Shown here piece after piece: positions 1-5,806 of a stretch of 7,912 nt of DNA. Made by a program: the position numbers and the translations under genes. The notes below the pieces were generated by a model. The model was not told where the DNA came from, searched no databases, and saw only the letters and a list, made by a program, of their open reading frames with translations. Source of the DNA: CAYRHN01 sp964424115 (GTDB lineage: Bacteria; Chloroflexota; Anaerolineae; Anaerolineales; Anaerolineaceae). Within the stretch, counting starts at the first letter, position 1. Each line of letters opens with the position of its first letter. The stretch covers positions 1-7,912 of the forward strand of contig CAYRHN010000042.1 of assembly GCA_964424115.1 (NCBI GenBank), written 5' to 3'.

Positions 1-75
1 TGAATTTGATTTGTCCCTTGCCAAACATTTCATGTGTTAAAGATACACTACCTATTAAGTGGGAAAGCTTTCATG

Positions 76-120
76 TAGGGATCCCTGCGAGGCACTCAGG
101 CGTAGGGCCCCAGGATCCTA
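76..120. repeat. Imperfect inverted repeat downstream of the cyclase gene
   Basis: The outer arms TAGGGATCC (76-84) and GGATCCTA (113-120) pair with one bulged G. The inner arms CCTGCG (84-89) and CGTAGG (101-106) pair fully in plus-strand RNA, including one G-U. In minus-strand RNA the same inner position is an A-C mismatch. The element lies just past the stop codon of the minus-strand cyclase gene, so it could be its terminator, but no T tract follows on that strand. The better pairing on the plus strand leaves open a structured RNA end belonging to a gene left of the window. The rest of 1-143 is AT-rich and I see no gene in it. Confidence 0.3.
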
Positions 121-143
121 AGGGGGAACCTTGATTGCCGGGG

Positions 144-1205
144 CTAGGAATTACGGCCGACCAGCCAGTAGGTCATCATTTCGCGCAGGCCTTTGAGCGG
201 CACCACGCCGTTCTCTTCAAAGTGGAAGCGGTCGCACAGGCGGTTGCGCACGATCTCAGAGACGAGGATGCGGTTGCCCTGGCTGTTATCCTGGATGCGG
301 CTGGCGGTGTTGACTGTATCGCCCCACATATCGTAGGTGAATTTCTTCTTGCCGATCACCCCGGCAATGAGCGGGCCGCAATGGAAGCCGACGCGGATCT
401 CAAAGGGCTGGATGCGCTTCTCGTTCACCAGGCGTTGGATGCCCGCGACGATCTCCAGGGCCATATTGGCCATGGCGCCCAGCGCGTCAGGGTGGGCGAG
501 CGGCAGGCCGCCGGCGACCATGTAGGAATCGCCAATGGTCTTGACCTTTTCCAGCCCGTGGCTTTCGGCCAGCTGGTCGAAAGTAGAAAAAATGGTGTTG
601 AGCAATTCCAACACCTCGGTTGGGGAGTGTTTGGCGGCGTAGGGGGTGAAGTTGACCAGGTCGGCAAAGAGTACAGTCGCTTCGGGAAAGTAATCGGCGA
701 TCACGCGCTGGCCTTGCTTGAGCTGTTCGGCGATGGGGGTGGGAAGGATGTTGAGCAGCAAGCGCTCGGATTTTTGGCGCTCGGCTTCGATCTGGCTCAG
801 GTAAGCTTGCTCTACATCATGAAGGCGCTTGGCGGCCAGCGAGGCGTTGATGCGGGCATGGAGCAGGACAGGATCGAAGGGTTTGGGGAGGTGATCCATA
901 GCGCCCATTTCGATGCAGCGCACCACGCTTTCCATCTCTTCCACAGCAGAAATGACGATGACCGGGATGTGGCGGAGCTGGTTGTCGGCTTTGAGGGTTT
1001 CCAGCACCTGGAACCCGTCCATTTCCGGCATGATCAGGTCGAGGAGGATCACGTCAAAGGGATGAGCGGCGAGAAGCTCCAGGGCCTGGCGGCCGTTCTC
1101 TGCCATCTCCACGGTAAAGCCTTCATCTTCCAGGTTGGTGGAGATGAGGATGCGGTTAAGCATGTCGTCATCGACGACGAGGATGGTGCCGCGGTTGTCG
1201 GTCAT
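144..1205 (-). CDS. Response regulator with class III adenylate cyclase output domain
   Basis: A 353-residue cytoplasmic signalling protein predicted to make cAMP from ATP under control of phosphorylation. Residues 1-122 form a receiver domain with acidic pocket D12/D13, phospho-acceptor D56 (ILLDLIMPEMDG), S86 and K108 (LPKPF). A helical linker at about 125-165 contains LLLNILPTPIAEQLK, the signalling helix typical of class III cyclases. The catalytic domain spans about 172-350. Metal-binding aspartates are D182 (LFADLVNFT) and D226 (KTIGDSYM). Adenine-specifying residues are K222 and D292 (YDMWGDTVN), and transition-state residues are N299 and R303 (NTASRI). Because the purine-selecting pair is Lys/Asp, I call it an adenylate rather than a guanylate cyclase. 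No membrane segment or kinase lies nearby, so the partner histidine kinase must be encoded elsewhere. It is transcribed divergently from dnaG, and no Shine-Dalgarno sequence precedes the ATG. The start fits both the receiver N-terminus and the promoter position. Confidence 0.93.
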   Translation of the reverse strand: MTDNRGTILVVDDDMLNRILISTNLEDEGFTVEMAENGRQALELLAAHPFDVILLDLIMPEMDGFQVLETLKADNQLRHIPVIVISAVEEMESVVRCIEMGAMDHLPKPFDPVLLHARINASLAAKRLHDVEQAYLSQIEAERQKSERLLLNILPTPIAEQLKQGQRVIADYFPEATVLFADLVNFTPYAAKHSPTEVLELLNTIFSTFDQLAESHGLEKVKTIGDSYMVAGGLPLAHPDALGAMANMALEIVAGIQRLVNEKRIQPFEIRVGFHCGPLIAGVIGKKKFTYDMWGDTVNTASRIQDNSQGNRILVSEIVRNRLCDRFHFEENGVVPLKGLREMMTYWLVGRNS

Positions 1206-1211
1206 GCAATA

Positions 1212-1242
1212 ATTTTACACTGGTTTTGGAAAGCGAAAGCAA
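1212..1242 (-). promoter_or_regulatory. Predicted promoter of the cyclase gene, leaderless
   Basis: On the minus strand a -10 box TAAAAT (1212-1217) ends 6 nt before the ATG at 1205. A weak -35 match TTGCTT (1237-1242) lies 19 nt upstream of it. Transcription would start at or within a nucleotide or two of the ATG, and the intervening bases contain no Shine-Dalgarno sequence. The -10 is good and the -35 poor. Confidence 0.5.
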
Positions 1243-1247
1243 AAAGC

Positions 1248-1262
1248 ACGTTGAAAAAACGT
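1248..1262. promoter_or_regulatory. Small inverted repeat between divergent promoters, possible operator
   Basis: ACGTT (1248-1252), a GAAAA spacer and AACGT (1258-1262) form a 5-bp inverted repeat. It sits between the two candidate -35 boxes of the divergent cyclase and dnaG promoters, where a shared regulator could bind. Repeats of this size occur by chance, so this is only a candidate. Confidence 0.2.
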
Positions 1263-1267
1263 AGATT

Positions 1268-1297
1268 TTTACACGGCAGGCTGGTCTGGGATATAAT
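1268..1297 (+). promoter_or_regulatory. Predicted sigma-70-type promoter of dnaG, leaderless
   Basis: A -35 box TTTACA (1268-1273, five of six consensus bases) and a perfect -10 box TATAAT (1292-1297) are separated by 18 nt. The -10 ends 6 nt before the dnaG ATG at 1304, which puts the expected transcription start at or beside the A of the ATG. No Shine-Dalgarno sequence lies in between. This is the strongest promoter match in the window. Confidence 0.7.
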
Positions 1298-1303
1298 CAT
1301 TTT

Positions 1304-3229
1304 ATGTCCACGATCGATGAGGTGAAGGCACGCATCGACGCGGTGGAGTTGATCTCCGAGACGGTCAAGCTGCGCCGGGCGGGGAAAAACTACACCGGCT
1401 TTTGCCCGTTCCACCCCAATTCGCGCACGCCGGCCTTTGTGGTCTTTCCCGATTCCGGCACCTGGCGGTGCTTTGGGCAGTGCAATGAGGGCGGGGATAT
1501 TTTCCGCTTCGTGATGAAAAAAGAGGGCTGGGATTTCCGTCAGGCCTTGCAATACCTGGCTCAGCGGGCCGGGGTGGAGTTGGAACCGCAGACGCCCGAA
1601 AAACAGGAAGAGGACAAACACACCGAGCGCTTGCGCGGACTGCTGGAAGAGGCGGTCAATTTCTACCGCCATTACCTGCTGCGCCATTCATCCGGGGCAG
1701 CGGCGCTGGCCTACCTTAAGAAGCGCGGATTGACCCCGGCCACGATCGAGGCCTTTGGGCTGGGCTACGCGCCGGATGGTTGGGAAGCGGCGGTTAATTA
1801 TTTTAAGGGTAAGAATTACAGTGAGGACGATTTATTACAGGCCGGGTTAGTCTCGGAGCGCCAGCAGGGTGGGGGCGTGCACGACCGCTTCCGCAACCGG
1901 ATCATGTTCCCCATTCGAGATACGATGGGCAAGATGGCCGGTTTTGGGGCGCGCATCCTGGACCCCAACGATATTCCCAAGTTCCTCAATTCGCCGCAGA
2001 CGGCCCTGTTCGATAAAGGCCGCCTGCTCTACGGGCTGGACCAGGCGCGCAAGCCGATCCGCACCCAGGATCAGGTGGTGATCGTGGAAGGCTATCTGGA
2101 TGTGATCGTGCTGCACCAGGCCGGATATACCAACACAGTCTCGCCGATGGGCACGGCGCTTTCGGAAGACCAGCTGCGCATGTTGAAGAAGTTCACCCGT
2201 CGGATCGTGCTGGCGTTGGATGCGGACGCGGCCGGGGAGAAGGCTACCCTGCGCGGGCTGGATGTTGCGCGCCAGGCGATGGACCGCAGCGATACGCTGG
2301 GTTTTGACGCTCGCGGCTTGCTGCGCCATGAAGCGCGCCTGCAGGCCGACCTGCGCGTGACGACCCTGCCGCCGGGCAGCGACCCGGACGAGGTGGTGCT
2401 GCGCGACCCGGCTGAGTGGCAGAAGATCCTGGATGCTGCGCGCCCGGTGGTGACGCACGTGATGGAGACACTGGCTGCCGGGCAGAACCTGGATGATCCC
2501 AAGGTGAAAAGCTCGATCGCGGCGCAGGTGCTGCCGTTGATCGAGGATGTGCCGGACGCGGTGGAGCGGGATGCTTACCGCCAGCGCCTGGCGCGACTGC
2601 TGCGTGTGGATGAGCGCAGCCTGGCAGCGGCACGCGTACCCGCGGCGCGGGGCGGGGTGCCGGGGCGCAGGAAGCCGGAGATCGCTGCACCGCCTGGAAA
2701 ACGCACTGCCCAGCCGGCGCCTGCCACCACGGCCCGCCTGGCGGAGCAGTTGGAGCTGCACACCCTGCGGCTGCTGCTGCGCGCCCCAGACGCGGTGTAC
2801 GGGTTGGACCGCTCGCTGCAGGAGCTGGGGTTGAGCCGTTTTGCCGGGCTGGAACTGGAACATGCCGGGGCGCAGACCCTGGCAGTGTTGCTGCTGCGCG
2901 CGCTGGAGCAGGAGGATATGGATGCGCCGCATTTCATCCGTGAGAACGTTCCGGAAGAACTGCAGGCGCTGTACGAAGAGCTGCTGGCGCCTTTGCCGCA
3001 GGGGGAACCCAACCAGGACGCCCTGGCAGAAGACCTGTTCCGTACCCTGATCCGCCTGCGCAGCCTGCGGGTGGAGGAAAGCCTGAACCAAATCCGCTTT
3101 ATGCAGGAGGAAGCCCAGCAGCAAGGTGAATCGACCCCGGAAGCTTACCAGGAAATGTTCATCCAGTTCCAACACACCCGCGCCCGGCTGGACCAGGCGA
3201 AGAAGAAGAATGTCGGTGGGGATAAATAA
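1304..3229 (+). CDS. dnaG: DNA primase DnaG
   Basis: Primase that lays down RNA primers at the replication fork with the DnaB helicase; 641 residues, slightly longer than typical bacterial DnaG. The N-terminal zinc domain has ligands C34, H37 (CPFH), C56 and C60 (CFGQC). The last pair is spaced C-x3-C rather than the usual C-x2-C. The RNA-polymerase-like basic motif DRFRNRIMFPI is at 194-204. The TOPRIM core follows, with E262 (VEGYLDV) and D306/D308 (LALDADAAGEKA). About 25 extra residues follow the DxD helix before the PPGSDPDE motif (356-363) is reached. Residues about 445-475 are a Pro/Ala/Arg-rich linker. The helical remainder, about 476-641, would be the helicase-interaction domain. The ATG is supported by the conserved N-terminal helix and the promoter 6 nt upstream. 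No rpoD follows it, unlike the E. coli rpsU-dnaG-rpoD arrangement. Confidence 0.97.
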   Translation: MSTIDEVKARIDAVELISETVKLRRAGKNYTGFCPFHPNSRTPAFVVFPDSGTWRCFGQCNEGGDIFRFVMKKEGWDFRQALQYLAQRAGVELEPQTPEKQEEDKHTERLRGLLEEAVNFYRHYLLRHSSGAAALAYLKKRGLTPATIEAFGLGYAPDGWEAAVNYFKGKNYSEDDLLQAGLVSERQQGGGVHDRFRNRIMFPIRDTMGKMAGFGARILDPNDIPKFLNSPQTALFDKGRLLYGLDQARKPIRTQDQVVIVEGYLDVIVLHQAGYTNTVSPMGTALSEDQLRMLKKFTRRIVLALDADAAGEKATLRGLDVARQAMDRSDTLGFDARGLLRHEARLQADLRVTTLPPGSDPDEVVLRDPAEWQKILDAARPVVTHVMETLAAGQNLDDPKVKSSIAAQVLPLIEDVPDAVERDAYRQRLARLLRVDERSLAAARVPAARGGVPGRRKPEIAAPPGKRTAQPAPATTARLAEQLELHTLRLLLRAPDAVYGLDRSLQELGLSRFAGLELEHAGAQTLAVLLLRALEQEDMDAPHFIRENVPEELQALYEELLAPLPQGEPNQDALAEDLFRTLIRLRSLRVEESLNQIRFMQEEAQQQGESTPEAYQEMFIQFQHTRARLDQAKKKNVGGDK

Positions 3230-3258
3230 TCGCTATTCTCGAATCTCTTTTTTTCCGT

Positions 3259-3264
3259 TATACT
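3259..3264 (+). promoter_or_regulatory. Possible -10 box for the DUF2721-type gene
   Basis: TATACT lies 8 nt upstream of the ATG at 3273, in the 43-nt gap after dnaG. A start point near 3271 would give an almost leaderless mRNA. No convincing -35 is visible; the region is T-rich. AGAGG (3265-3269) lies only 3 nt from the ATG, too close for an effective Shine-Dalgarno sequence. The gene may instead be read through from dnaG. Confidence 0.4.
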
Positions 3265-3272
3265 AGAGGCGC

Positions 3273-3683
3273 ATGGAAATTACACTGACCACGCCCGCCT
3301 TACTTTTCCCCGCCATCTCCCTGCTCCTGCTGGCTTATACCAACCGCTTCCTGACCCTGGCCAACCTGATCCGGGACCTGCATGCGCGTTATAAGGCCAA
3401 CCCGGAGGATATCATTTTTACCCAGCTGGCCAGCCTGCGCTACCGGGTGATCCTGATCCGCAATATGCAGGCTTTCGGCGCGGGCAGTTTCTTTATGTGC
3501 GTGTTGTGCATGCTGACGCTGTTCGCCGGGCAGCCGGAATTAGGCAAGTGGATCTTCGGCCTCAGCCTGGTGCTGCTGCTGATCTCGCTGGCCATTTCGC
3601 TGCGCGAGATCCAGGTCTCGGTGGATGCTTTGAATTTGCGCCTGAGCGATATCGAAGGACTGGACCGGGCGCGAAAACCGTAG
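3273..3683 (+). CDS. DUF2721-type small integral membrane protein
   Basis: A 136-residue membrane protein of unknown function. The N-terminal signature LTTPALLFPAISLLLLAYTN (5-24), followed by RFLTLANLIRDL, matches my memory of the DUF2721 family in position and style. Three hydrophobic segments are visible at about 7-27, 66-86 and 92-111. Between the first two is a charged stretch with RYKANPEDI and LRYRVILIRNM. The end is a short amphipathic helix (EIQVSVDALNLRLSDIEG). No catalytic motif or metal site is evident. It starts 43 nt after dnaG and may have its own -10 box. It is followed by a 76-nt gap and then fbaB, and the neighbours give no clue to its role. Family assignment is from recognition only. 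Confidence 0.8.
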   Translation: MEITLTTPALLFPAISLLLLAYTNRFLTLANLIRDLHARYKANPEDIIFTQLASLRYRVILIRNMQAFGAGSFFMCVLCMLTLFAGQPELGKWIFGLSLVLLLISLAISLREIQVSVDALNLRLSDIEGLDRARKP

Positions 3684-3695
3684 GAAATCCAACGG

Positions 3696-3731
3696 CCGGT
3701 GGAGGTTTTTCACTTCCCCGCGCCGGTTTTT
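3696..3731 (+). terminator. Weak candidate terminator before fbaB
   Basis: CCGG (3696-3699) and GGAGG (3701-3705) can pair with CTTCC (3713-3717) and CCGG (3723-3726), and TTTTT (3727-3731) follows. The stem is interrupted by an unequal internal loop of 1 nt against 5 nt, so stability is doubtful. If real, it would separate the DUF2721-type gene from fbaB. I found no clear promoter for fbaB in the remaining gap, which argues against full termination here. Confidence 0.25.
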
Positions 3732-3740
3732 GATGAATTT

Positions 3741-3757
3741 TTTCCTGTAGGAGGAAA
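3741..3757 (+). promoter_or_regulatory. fbaB ribosome binding site within a small hairpin
   Basis: AGGAGG (3749-3754) lies 5 nt before the ATG at 3760 and is the best Shine-Dalgarno sequence in the window; it fixes the fbaB start. TTTCCT (3741-3746) and AGGAAA (3752-3757) form a perfect 6-bp inverted repeat around GTAGG. The ribosome binding site would therefore be partly paired in the mRNA. The repeat may be chance, since purine-rich ribosome sites next to T/C tracts often do this. Confidence 0.55.
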
Positions 3758-3759
3758 CA

Positions 3760-4830
3760 ATGTACAAAGATATAGTCAAGCTGCTGGGTGACGAAGCCCC
3801 CTATTTGCTCGAACACGAGTGCAAGACGATCACCAAAGATCATATCCACGTTCCCGGCCCCGATTTTGTGGACCGCGTTTGGTCGGTTTCCGACCGCAAG
3901 GTGCCGGTGCTGCGCAACTTGCAGGCTCTGTTTGGCACCGGGCGCCTGGCCAATACCGGCTATCTGTCCATCCTGCCGGTGGATCAGGGCATTGAACATT
4001 CGGCGGGGGCATCCTTTGCCGCCAACCCGATCTACTTTGATGGCGAGAATATCGTCAAGCTGGCGATCGAGGGCGGCTGCAATGCGGTGGCCTCTACCTT
4101 TGGCGTGTTAGGCACGGTGGCGCGCAAGTACGCGCACAAGATCCCCTTTGTGGTCAAGATCAATCACAATGAGTTCCTGACCTACCCGAACAAATATGAC
4201 CAGATCCTGTTCGGCACGCTCAAGGAAGCTTATGAGATGGGCGCGGCGGCCGTGGGCGCGACGATCTACTTCGGCTCGCAGGAATCCGGGCGGCAGATCG
4301 TGGAGATCGCCCAGCAGTTCGCCAAGGCGCACGAGATCGGCCTGGCGACCATCCTGTGGTGCTATACGCGCAATTCCGCCTTTAAGGTGGGCGGCGTGGA
4401 CTACCATGTCTCTGCCGACCTGTCCGGACAGGCCAATCACCTGGGCGTGACGATCGAAGCCGACATTATTAAGCAGAAGCTGCCGGAGAACAACGGCGGT
4501 TACAAGGCGCTGAATACCAAGGAAAATCCTTACGGCAAGACCGACGAGCGCGTCTACACCAAGTTGACCAGCGATCATCCGATCGACCTGGTGCGCTATC
4601 AGGTGGCGAATTGCTACATGGGGCGGGCCAGCCTGATCAATTCCGGCGGCGCGTCATCCGGAGAAGCCGACCTGGCGCAGGCTGTGCGCACCGCGGTGAT
4701 CAACAAACGTGGCGGCGGCGCGGGCCTGATCTCCGGCCGCAAGGCCTTCCAGCGCCCGATGGCAGAAGGCGCAGCCCTGCTGCACGCCATCCAGGATGTG
4801 TACCTGGCCAAAGAGATCACGATCGCGTAG
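3760..4830 (+). CDS. fbaB: Class I fructose-bisphosphate aldolase (FbaB/DhnA type)
   Basis: Reversibly cleaves fructose 1,6-bisphosphate to glyceraldehyde 3-phosphate and dihydroxyacetone phosphate, in glycolysis and gluconeogenesis, through a Schiff base without a metal. The 356-residue protein aligns along its whole length with E. coli FbaB (350 residues) as I recall it. Shared blocks include GYLSILPVDQGIEHSAGASF (67-86), VGATIYFGSQES (165-176), GVDYHVSADLSGQANHL (212-228) and the C-terminal KEITIA. The Schiff-base lysine should be K238 in ADIIKQK, matching K237 of E. coli by this alignment. Most of the length difference is an insertion of about six residues at NTKENPYGKTDERVY (252-266). 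It has a strong Shine-Dalgarno sequence and ends at a strong terminator. It may be co-transcribed with the gene upstream, though the 76-nt gap is wide for an operon. Confidence 0.97.
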   Translation: MYKDIVKLLGDEAPYLLEHECKTITKDHIHVPGPDFVDRVWSVSDRKVPVLRNLQALFGTGRLANTGYLSILPVDQGIEHSAGASFAANPIYFDGENIVKLAIEGGCNAVASTFGVLGTVARKYAHKIPFVVKINHNEFLTYPNKYDQILFGTLKEAYEMGAAAVGATIYFGSQESGRQIVEIAQQFAKAHEIGLATILWCYTRNSAFKVGGVDYHVSADLSGQANHLGVTIEADIIKQKLPENNGGYKALNTKENPYGKTDERVYTKLTSDHPIDLVRYQVANCYMGRASLINSGGASSGEADLAQAVRTAVINKRGGGAGLISGRKAFQRPMAEGAALLHAIQDVYLAKEITIA

Positions 4831-4847
4831 GCGATCCGATTAATATT

Positions 4848-4887
4848 TATAGCGAGGCGGGTCTCAGACCCGCCTCGCTATATTTTT
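4848..4887 (+). terminator. Strong intrinsic terminator of fbaB at a convergent junction
   Basis: Arms 4848-4864 and 4866-4882 are perfectly complementary over 17 bp about a single central C, with a GC-rich core (GCGAGGCGGGTC) and AT ends. TTTTT (4883-4887) follows on the plus strand. It starts 17 nt after the fbaB stop. The converging CPBP gene has its stop codon at 4886-4888, inside this T tract. On the minus strand the bases after the hairpin are AT-rich (TAAATATTAA) but lack a clean T run. It may therefore act in both directions, less efficiently for the minus strand. Confidence 0.85.
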
Positions 4888-5770
4888 ATAGTACGTGCCG
4901 TTTTTGTTTGGCCAGGTTTTCTGGCTTGAGGCGGCGGGAGAGTATGATGGCCAAAGCCCAGGGGAGGAGGGCGAAGATGAGGCTGAGTGGGGCGCTGGTG
5001 GGATAGGCGGCGATCAGGTAGGCGCTGACTGTGTTCGAAATGGCATGCAGGAGGATATTCATCAGCACCGAGCGGGTGCTGTTATAGATCCAGGTGTTGA
5101 CGATGGTCCAGCCGATGGTGGCCATCGTGTAACCGGCGAGGAGCGAGACGAGGGGAAAGATGCCCGCCGAGGCATTCAGGTAGATCAGGATGGGAAAATG
5201 CCAGGCAGCCCACAGCAAACCAAGGATGAGGCTGGATCGCTCGGCGTTGAAGCGCGATTGAAGGCGCGGGAGGGCAAAACCACGCCAGCCAGGTTCCTCT
5301 GCCAGGCCGGTGAAGAGGAGCATGAAGATAAAGAAGGCAGGCAACTGCGCCGGGGTGAGGGTGGGGGCATATTCTCCCAGGCCAGAGGTAAGAAAGTAGG
5401 TGAGGAGAAGCGCCAACCCGGCTTGCACAAGCGGCACAATGAGGATCACCAGGTACCAGACCGGTTTCACGTCCCACTTGAGGATGCGTCCCCACAGCTC
5501 AGACAGTCCCGCCCGTCCGCTGGTGAGGGCAGTGACAATGAGGGCGGAGAGCAGGGGACCGAGGCCGAGGGAGAAGATCAGCAGGGCCAGGAAGGAGGGG
5601 CCGTCCAATTGCCCGGCAAAGAGCGCCTGCCAGTGGAGGAAGTTAACCTCGTTTCCCAGGCGCATGCCGGGTGGGGCAAGCAGCAGCCCGCCGATCTGGC
5701 AGGCCCAGGTGATGGCAAAGGCAAGAATAAAATAAACCAGTAAGGCGTGCTGTTTGATCCAGTTCTTCAT
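4886..5770 (-). CDS. CPBP family (Abi/CAAX-like) intramembrane metalloprotease
   Basis: A 294-residue polytopic membrane protein. The CPBP (ABI/Rce1-like) active-site motifs appear in order: EEPGWRG with E158, E159 and R163; WAAWHFP with H191; and LHAISN with H242 and N246. In this family the glutamates and histidines form a metal-dependent site inside the membrane. Substrates of bacterial members are mostly unknown; some act in CAAX-like processing, bacteriocin immunity or quality control. Hydrophobic segments lie at about 9-32, 58-82, 104-128, 143-157, 180-200, 203-227, 234-255 and 259-277. The ATG has AAGGA 6 nt upstream. It is last in a minus-strand run after the GNAT and DUF6062-like genes, 36 nt from the latter. 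The stop overlaps the T tract of the fbaB terminator. Confidence 0.92.
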   Translation of the reverse strand: MKNWIKQHALLVYFILAFAITWACQIGGLLLAPPGMRLGNEVNFLHWQALFAGQLDGPSFLALLIFSLGLGPLLSALIVTALTSGRAGLSELWGRILKWDVKPVWYLVILIVPLVQAGLALLLTYFLTSGLGEYAPTLTPAQLPAFFIFMLLFTGLAEEPGWRGFALPRLQSRFNAERSSLILGLLWAAWHFPILIYLNASAGIFPLVSLLAGYTMATIGWTIVNTWIYNSTRSVLMNILLHAISNTVSAYLIAAYPTSAPLSLIFALLPWALAIILSRRLKPENLAKQKRHVL

Positions 5771-5776
5771 GCAAGT

Positions 5777-5791
5777 TCCTTAAAAAAAGGA
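5777..5791 (-). promoter_or_regulatory. CPBP gene ribosome binding site in a short inverted repeat
   Basis: On the minus strand AAGGA (5777-5781) is the Shine-Dalgarno sequence, 6 nt from the ATG at 5770. Its complement TCCTT (5787-5791) lies just upstream across five T residues, so the site can form a weak 5-bp hairpin. The run of seven T residues, preceded by CCCCGGGG (5796-5803), resembles a terminator, but that palindrome has no room for a loop. I therefore do not call one. Confidence 0.4.
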
Positions 5792-5806
5792 TTTCCCCGG
5801 GGTAAG

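Noticed and set aside
135..1325. 396-residue plus-strand reading frame opposite the cyclase gene
   Set aside because: It is antisense to a clearly recognised protein with intact motifs. Its composition (rich in Gly, His, Val, Asp) is that of a mirror frame of GC-rich codons, and it runs across the promoter region.
1202..1687. 161-residue minus-strand reading frame spanning the divergent promoter gap and the 5' end of dnaG
   Set aside because: It overlaps the zinc domain of dnaG and both predicted promoters, and has no recognisable motif or ribosome binding site.
1847..3175. 442-residue minus-strand reading frame opposite dnaG
   Set aside because: It lies wholly inside the dnaG coding region, is Arg/Gln/His/Leu-rich without any domain motif, and is explained by codon bias of dnaG.
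4895..5743. 282-residue plus-strand reading frame opposite the CPBP gene
   Set aside because: It is a Gly/Glu/Gln-rich mirror of a hydrophobic membrane protein. The minus strand carries all CPBP motifs.
5796..5803. CCCCGGGG followed by a T run, as a terminator between the DUF6062-like and CPBP genes
   Set aside because: The palindrome has no loop space, so no stable hairpin can form in a single RNA strand.
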